From Petunia secreta (taxonomy: Eukaryota; Streptophyta; Magnoliopsida; Solanales; Solanaceae): DNA of 64,000 nt. Below, piece by piece: positions 59,091 to 64,000 of the stretch. The DNA lies in contig JARKIP010000065.1 of the NCBI GenBank assembly GCA_029990175.1, forward strand, positions 1,217,001-1,281,000. Direction: 5' to 3'. Each line of letters starts with the position of its first letter. The stretch's first letter is position 1. The notes under the pieces are model-generated. The model did no database searches, was not told the origin of the DNA, and saw nothing but the letters and a program-made list of their open reading frames with translations. The position numbers and the translations under genes are program-made.

Positions 59091-59600
59091 ACTAGTTGTA
59101 AGAAAGAGAGTTGAGGAAAAAAATGCACAGGTAACGAGTGGCGGTAAAATGTACGTGCACAAAATCACAAAAAACAAAAAGTATTAGTGATCTTAAACAC
59201 AACATAACATGTGCAAACACATGTATAAAAAAACTATTCCTAAACACTATAATGTGCACAAAATTTAACCCTAAACACAGTAACACGTGCACAAATAATT
59301 GGTTTATATTTATTATATGAATTTCATCCTTTTATCAGCATAACTTTGATGTTTATTTTTATTTAGTATATAAAGGGATTGATGTGCAACACAGGTACAC
59401 AAAAATTAATCCTAAACATTATAACACGTGCAAAACACATGCGACAAAATTTAATTCTAAACACAATAACATGTGCAACACTTGTGCAGTAATAATTGGT
59501 CTATATTTTATATGAATCTCATCCTTTTGTCAATATATCTTTCATGTTTATTTAGTATATGGAGGGATTGAGTTATATATCAATATTATTCTTTATGTTT
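59091..59600. repeat. Imperfect 190 bp tandem duplication with clustered CACGTG-like motifs
   Basis: Segments about 59210-59395 and 59396-59585 are diverged copies, sharing aattggt-tatatttatatgaat-tcatcctttt and tttatttagtatat-gagggattga. Within each, a 25-35 bp subunit (CCTAAACAC...TAACACGTGCA) recurs, giving many ACGTG/CATGTG/GTGCAC hexamers. Confidence 0.7.
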
Positions 59601-59636
59601 ATATTGATCGGTTCTATAATCTGTTGGCGTCCTCCA

Positions 59637-60976
59637 TGATGTTTGGCATTTTATGCCTATATTTCCTTAATATTTCCTCACGTTTTAGTACCTTATTCGC
59701 TCGTTTTATGGCTTGTGACTGTGGTTTTACACTGATTTTATGTCGTGTGTATGTAGGTTGTTATGAAGTGTAATTGGAGCTTTTAAGAGCATGATTGAGC
59801 AAGAAAAGATTGGATTTTGATTGAGGATTGGATCGAGCACACAAAGGCACGACACGAGCCGAGTTTTGGAGCGGAAAAGAGCAACTTTTGGCTGGCGCTC
59901 TAGGGCCCGCGCCGCGCAGCCTGTAGCGCACAGTGGCCTGGCGCTTTTGGCATGCAACGCAGGGCTAAGGCACGAAGCCTGGAGGCGTGTTCTGGTCGTT
60001 TGCACGCTTTTCGGGGCGCGGGGCGCCAGTTATAGCGCCCCTTGTGCGCGATTTTACTCCCTATTCCTTCTAGTTTTGGGTCTAACTTATTACCAAGGGT
60101 TTGGAAACATTATAAATAGTTTATTACTTAGTTTTTGTAAAGGAGTTCAGACTTTGGAACAAATTTGAGAGCTCATAACATCAAGACAAGGGTTTTCTCT
60201 TCCTTCCATTAATCTATTACGTCATTATTTCATTATTACATCAATTCCTTGTGTTGTTATTATGAGTATGCGTAGCTAAATATATCGTTCTAGGGTTAGA
60301 GTATTTCATGAAGGTTGATGTTTGAAGATTGATTCCCATTAATTGAATCCCATTACGGGTTACTTATTCTTTCTTGATTTCACTTGTGTAATTGTCAGGG
60401 CCCGATTATTACGCATTATCTATGGTTTTTAGATTGAACTCGAAAGAGGGAATTTAATTACGCAATAAGAAAGAATAGGACTAGTTTGTGAACCCGGGCA
60501 TCGGGGAACCAATTTGTGAGTAGGATAGACATATACTTGCTCGCCTAGTTTAACTAATTACAGAATTCGTTAATGCGTGCACGTGATTCAACATATAGGG
60601 ATTGGAGTAGCCTGCATAGACCGTGAAGAACTGAAAGGTTTTCACGGGTACATTTAATCTGTTAGTTAGTAACCCGGGATTTAAGAAGTGGAATCAATTG
60701 GAAAACTCAACTGGATTGTTCGTAACTCTGACCCTGGACCGTCTCCTTATTACTGATAACAACTTAGAATTTGCTCTGTTACTTGATTTCAATTACTTGT
60801 TTTTATTACTGCATTTAGTTAGTAAATTCTCAACCATTGGAAAGAGATCCCTGAATAGTTTTTAAATAAATTGTTTGCTAGAACTCAGTCTGCATAGTCC
60901 TCGTGGGAACGATACTCATCTTATCACTTTATTACTTGTCGACCACGTATACTTGCGTGTGCGTTTGGGAGCAACA
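59637..60976 (+). repeat. Element F 5' LTR (1340 bp)
   Basis: Full-length match to solo LTR G. A GC-rich GGCGC-dense block lies at 59895-60050. TGATG...CAACA ends. Confidence 0.88.
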
Positions 60977-60982
60977 AGTTTT

Positions 60983-61000
60983 TGGCGCCGTTGCCGGGGA
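60983..61000 (+). promoter_or_regulatory. Element F primer-binding site (Asp-tRNA type)
   Basis: TGGCGCCGTTGCCGGGGA, six bases after the LTR; the usual Athila primer site. Confidence 0.9.
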
Positions 61001-61117
61001 CTAATTATTGACTGATTTCTTTTTGAACAGTTTATTACTTACTATTCAGGTTTAATTTTTGTTTTGAGTTTTGTGCTGTTTCAGGTATTAGGTCCTGCTT
61101 GATCTTTACCTACAGGA

Positions 61118-62277
61118 ATGGCAGAAGACCAAGCTTTAGCTGTGCGAGATGTTGCTCTCCCCAGCCATGAGGGAGTAGCATCGAGCATAGTTAAGCCCGC
61201 TATCACCGGGGGATTTGAGATTAAGTCCGGCATGATTCAGTTGCTGCATGTGACTGGACAATATGGTGGATTACTTCATGAGGATCCGCAGCAACACATT
61301 CAGAACTTTCTGGAGATCAGTGATACTTATACACCAGCGGGTGTTCCTACTGATTATTTTCGCTTGACGTTGTTCCCGTTTTCACTGATTGGGGCAGCAA
61401 AGAAGTGGTTAAAGGCTGAAAAGTCTGGGTCTATCACTACTTGGGAGGATTTGGCTAAGAAGTTCTTGGCTAAATTTATCCGTCTGCCAAAACAGCTCGG
61501 CTGAGGAGCGAAATTATGTCCTTCAGACAGTTAGAAGGAGAATCCTTGTATTCAGCCTGGGAGCGATTCAAAGCTCTATTGAGAGATTGTCCACACCACA
61601 ACCAATCCAACGAGGTTGTTGCACACACTTTTGTTGAGGGGCTGAACCAACACACAAAGATCGTGGTTGATGCTGCTGCTGGAGGGCAAGTACTGGCCTT
61701 AAATTTTGATCAGATTTATGATTTACTTGACAAGTTTTCGCAGAGCAATCCGGATTGGCAGGGAGATGGTAGAGCTATTACGCAGAAACCTGCAGGGGTA
61801 CTTCAGTTAGATGCAGTTTCAGAGCTAAGGGCGAGGATGGATGCTATTTCCAATCAAATTAGCAAGTTAGCTCTGCAAAAGGCTCAGCAACCAGTGGCTC
61901 CAGTGCAACAACTCCAGAGCTTTTGTGAGGTTTGTGGTCAAGACCATGCTACAGAGGTTTGCTCTTCTAATCCAGAGTCAGTTTATTACGTAGGTAATCA
62001 AAACAGGCTGCAGGGTCAAAACCAGTTTGGTAATGGGTATTATCAAAGCAATACGAGAGCCCCGAATAATTACCACCCAATTCCAGCTCCACCACAGCAG
62101 GTTAGCAGTTCAGTTGAAGATATGCTAAAGCAGATAATGGCAGGCCAGCAGAGAATGATAGCTGACACTGCAGCCCATGCACAAGCCATACATGATCTTG
62201 CCAATGCTCAAAATAACTTGGAGCACCAGTTGGGACAGTTGGTGGGAGAAAGAAGCACTGTTAAAAAAAGAGCCTGA
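61118..62277 (+). pseudogene. Athila-type gag, one frameshift
   Basis: ATG at 61118 (MAEDQALAVRDVALPSHEGV). Gag core: FEIKSGMIQLLHVTGQYGGL, LTLFPFSLIGAAKKWLKAEK and ITTWEDLAKKFLAKF. The first frame ends TGA at 61502-61504, but the frame at about 61490 onward continues TARLRSEIMSFRQLEGESLY; a one-base shift near 61488 explains the break. The second part (61516-62277) has HTFVEGLNQHTKIVVDAAAG and a knuckle-like CEVCGQDHATEVC at 61926. At 62262 an A7 run shifts frame into the protease ORF. Confidence 0.85.
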
Positions 62278-63202
62278 ACAATGTCTTGCAGTGACCTTAA
62301 TTGAAGGTGGAGAGCTGATGGCCAAGTCTGAAGAGAGAGCTGAAATAGAAAAAGTTGAAAAAGTGGAGAAGGTAAAGAAGAAAGAAGAGAGAAAGGAGGC
62401 ACCTCTGCCACCTCCACCATTCCCGCAGAGACTATTACCATCGAAGGATCTGGCCCAGTATCAAAAATTTGTGAGTATGTTGAAAGAACTTCAAGTTAAT
62501 ATTCCTTTGACTGATGTGTTTGAATTGATGCCATCCTTTGTGAAGTTCTTAAAAGAAATTTTAGTCAAGAAGAAGAAGCCTAAAGAGATAGATACAGTTG
62601 AGTTAGTTGAGGAGTGTAGCACAATCTTGAGCAAGCTACCTCCAAAACTTCAAGATCCTGGGAGGTTTACTATTCCTTGTACCATTGGAGGGCATAATAT
62701 CACTGGTGCCTTGTGTGATTTGGGTGCGAGCATAAATCTCATGCCTCTGTCTGTTTGCAAAAGGTTAGGGCTAGGAGCAATCAAGCCCTCTTCAGTTACT
62801 CTTAAGATGGCAGATGGATCTCTCACTCACCCTGATGGTAAGTTGGAGGATGTGTTGCTAAAAGTTGGTAAGTTTACATTCTCTGCTGATTTTGTAGTCC
62901 TAGATTATGAAGATGACCGAGAAGCTCCAATCATTTTGGGGAGACCATTCTTAGTCACCTCGAAGGCAATTATTGACATGGAGCTGGGTGAGATGACTGT
63001 TAGAGCGCATGGAGAGAAGGTTACTTTCAAGGTTTATAATGAGAAGGAGCACATAGCTAAGGTGGAAGAGTGCTCTATGATTGAATGTGTCAAACAAAAA
63101 GTTGGAAGTAAACCACATGTGAAGTTGAAGAGGGGTTCTCTAAAAGAAGGGAAGAAAGTAAAAGTTCGGCGTAAGAAGAGAAGACATAAAAGCTGGAAGT
63201 GA
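62260..63202 (+). CDS. Athila-type aspartic protease region
   Basis: Open frame entered from gag at the A7 run (the frame itself opens further upstream at 62177, overlapping gag). Lys/Glu-rich linker (EKVEKVEKVKKKEERKEA), Pro-rich spacer, then FVSMLKELQVNIPLTDVF. Retropepsin: GALCDLGASINLMPLSVCKR has the variant catalytic motif DLGAS usual in Athila, and IILGRPFLVTSKAIIDMELG closes the domain. C-terminus is very basic (KVRRKKRRHKSWK) and stops TGA at 63200-63202. RT would be expected next in a full polyprotein, but none follows. Confidence 0.8.
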
Positions 63203-64000
63203 GCTAAAAGTGTCGTCGTGCCACGACGTTAACTAAGGCGCTTCTCGGGAGGCAACTCGAGTTTGTACTTGTATTATTTTATTTATAGTGTCACGTAGTT
63301 GTTGTTTTTCCTTGGATTGCAGGTTCATGTAATGTCGAGGCTAAGTGTGGGGTGTCCTCACCCTTGCCTAATGTCGATGACCTGATGAGGGAAGTCTGAG
63401 TACCTCATACTATATGAAAGCTTGGAGGATGCTAGCACCAAGGACTAGAATCTTCAGGGAAGTTTTCTTTACCTTGCGCTTGCTTATTTTTAGCACTGAG
63501 GACAGTGCTTAGTTTAAGTGTGGGGTGGGGAACTACCCTTTATCTATTTTTGAGGTTAGGAATGCATGTACCATAGGATTTTTCTTTTGTCACTTGACTT
63601 TATTTTTATTTGTTTCTTGCTTTAATATATGGAAAAAAAAAAAATTAGAAAACCAATGAAAAATTCCAAAAAGATTTTCCTTTTAGTTTTATTAGTGGTA
63701 CATGTCATCCACCCCGTGGTTTTTCTTATGGCCGCGGTTCTTTTCCACGGGGAGGCCTTTGAACCGGGTAGTTTTTATTTTTAGGATTAGGATAGTTAGT
63801 TGTAGATGATCCTAGACGTAGGAACTAGGTGGAATGCTAGGTGCCTTTGATTTGTTTGATACCGATGGACTTGGACTTGATTGCATGTGCTATTTGTGGT
63901 GTCCTTGGGTTTTAATTGTGATGCATGCCTAGGAAAAAATTGGAACGACCCCCTTGAGATGCTTGAGTGCGCTCACTTGACTTTGTGGTGAACCTTTGTG
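63203..64000 (+). other. Element F noncoding region after protease
   Basis: Contains cttctcgggaggcaactcga at 63241-63260, two copies of aagtgtggggt (63344 and 63508), and poly(A) at 63632. Similar sequence is known in Athila-type elements downstream of coding regions. No RT/integrase motif in three plus frames. Confidence 0.6.

Larger units (their letters stand above)
59637..64000 (+). mobile_element. Element F: Athila-type Ty3/gypsy element (right part outside window)
   Basis: LTR 59637-60976 (TGATGTTTGG...GCAACA), Asp-tRNA-like primer site TGGCGCCGTTGCCGGGGA, then gag and protease. The polyprotein ends at 63202, and spacer with GGGAGGCAACTC and GTGTGGGGT follows, without RT to the window end. 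CTCCA (59632-59636) would be the left target duplication. Confidence 0.85.

Overview
The window is plant nuclear heterochromatin: a nest of LTR retrotransposons with one decayed host gene. It is a dicot. Ogre/Tat elements with very long LTRs, mixed with Tekay-type chromovirus and Athila relatives, fit a large-genome asterid such as a Solanaceae member, but the species cannot be fixed from sequence alone. I found no intact host gene, rRNA, tRNA or CRISPR.

Layout, with elements lettered A to G. Element A is an old Tekay/Del-type chromovirus on the plus strand. Its 5' part lies left of the window and its 3' LTR ends at 57211. It survives in four exposed pieces (5485-7900, 32034-32518, 53966-55100, and the 3' LTR 55101-57211), separated by later insertions. 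Element D (minus strand, from beyond base 1 to 5484) is a gag-protease chromovirus relative without reverse transcriptase. Element B (minus strand, 7901-32033) is an Ogre-like element that keeps gag but has lost ORF1 and pol. Its 3' LTR holds G, a solo Athila-type LTR (10031-11359). Its 5' LTR holds C, a second Tekay-type element (plus strand, 22165-31667) with 2.7 kb LTRs and a badly decayed interior. Element E (plus strand, 32519-53965) is a nearly complete 21.4 kb Ogre with 4.0 kb LTRs. It sits in the integrase of A with a perfect ATCCC target duplication.

Right of A, bases 57296-58320 hold a minus-strand pectin methylesterase pseudogene that still shows an intron. An AT-rich stretch with repeats rich in ACGTG/CATGTG motifs follows. 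Element F, an Athila-type element (plus strand, LTR 59637-60976, then gag and protease), runs off the right edge.

How the parts relate. E carries ORF1 (plant-mobile-domain-like), gag-protease-G-patch, an apparent 191-base GT-AG intron, and RT-RNase H-archaeal RNase H-integrase. It has two frameshifts and one nonsense codon. B shares with E its LTR ends, primer site, polypurine tract, leader and 3' UTR elements, so it looks like a non-autonomous partner mobilised by E-like relatives. The most unusual signals are noncoding features common to B and E: covarying palindromes in the leader, arrays of small hairpins in the 3' UTR, a poly(A)-signal hairpin in the LTR, a long 3' UTR inverted repeat, and a conserved antisense reading frame in the leader. 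Relative age from nesting and LTR similarity: A is oldest, then B, then C and G, while E is very young.
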